From NCBI GenBank assembly GCA_030620895.1, contig JAUXIU010000067.1, positions 1 through 6,175 on the forward strand: a stretch of DNA of 6,175 nt, given 5' to 3'. The notes beneath the pieces were generated by a model, which saw only the letters and a list, made by a program, of their open reading frames with translations, was not told where the DNA came from and did not search any database. Each line of letters starts with the position of its first letter. Position 1 is the first letter of the stretch. The DNA is from Deltaproteobacteria bacterium. Lineage in GTDB: Bacteria; Desulfobacterota; GWC2-55-46; S146-70; JAUXIU01. Of this stretch, positions 6,043 to 6,175 are shown one piece after another. The position numbers and the translations under genes were made by a program.

Positions 6043-6175
6043 ACTCCAAAACTATGTTCATAAGCTTATTTGCCACATAAATCACTTTTTTTATCTTCTT
6101 CTCTTTCACCCACCCACTGATCTTTGAATCCGTCATAACCGCTTCTTTGACATCCTTCTCAGCTGAATCTGCAGG
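6041..6175 (-). CDS. leuS: Leucine--tRNA ligase, C-terminal end only
   Basis: This minus-strand reading frame enters from the right edge and ends at a TAG (6043-6041), giving the last 44 residues of a larger protein. The segment GWVKEKKIKKVIYVANKLMN and the end NIVLE match the C-terminal domain of bacterial leucyl-tRNA synthetase, where a lysine-rich strand is followed by V-x-N-K-L-x-N-I-V. Upstream, PADSAEKDVKEAV agrees with the alpha-helical part of that domain. Only the 3' end is inside the window, so it is cut by the window edge, not broken. The stop lies 12 bp before the lptE GTG, in the common leuS-lptE-holA order. Confidence 0.88.
   Translation of the reverse strand, partial: PADSAEKDVKEAVMTDSKISGWVKEKKIKKVIYVANKLMNIVLE

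Overview
The window looks like an ordinary chromosomal segment of a diderm (Gram-negative-type) bacterium. The evidence is an LPS-assembly lipoprotein (LptE) with a lipobox, the lipid II flippase MurJ, and bacterial-type S20, HolA and LeuRS. The DNA is fairly AT-rich, with many ATA, AGA and AGG codons. The order leuS-lptE-holA / rpsT / murJ recalls Nitrospirota and Desulfobacterota-type genomes, but I cannot place the organism from sequence alone.

Layout. Positions 1-236 are a non-coding leader with a candidate promoter and a pair of inverted, GTAG-headed hairpins that resemble REP elements. Positions 237-2291 hold a tight plus-strand operon, mobB-mobA-mazG, whose genes overlap by 4 and 14 bp. 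Positions 2292-2455 separate convergent genes and hold a consensus DnaA box. Positions 2456-4051 hold murJ on the minus strand. Positions 4052-4126 form a short divergent promoter region in front of rpsT (plus, 4127-4393). Positions 4394-4486 separate the convergent rpsT and holA. From 4487 to the right edge, on the minus strand, lies the co-directional set leuS (3' end only), lptE and holA, with 12 bp and 0 bp between genes.

How the genes work together. MobA attaches GMP to molybdopterin, with MobB as its GTP-binding partner, giving the guanine dinucleotide form of the molybdenum cofactor. MazG downstream is a housekeeping nucleoside triphosphate pyrophosphohydrolase. The right half carries translation (LeuRS, S20), replication clamp loading (HolA) and envelope assembly (LptE, MurJ). 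No complete mobile element, CRISPR array, tRNA or rRNA gene was seen.

The most noteworthy item is the leader of mobB. It carries two hairpins of one family in opposite orientation, and three of their seven stem pairs differ with both sides changed to keep pairing. I found no convincing wholly new gene system; every complete coding region belongs to a recognisable family.
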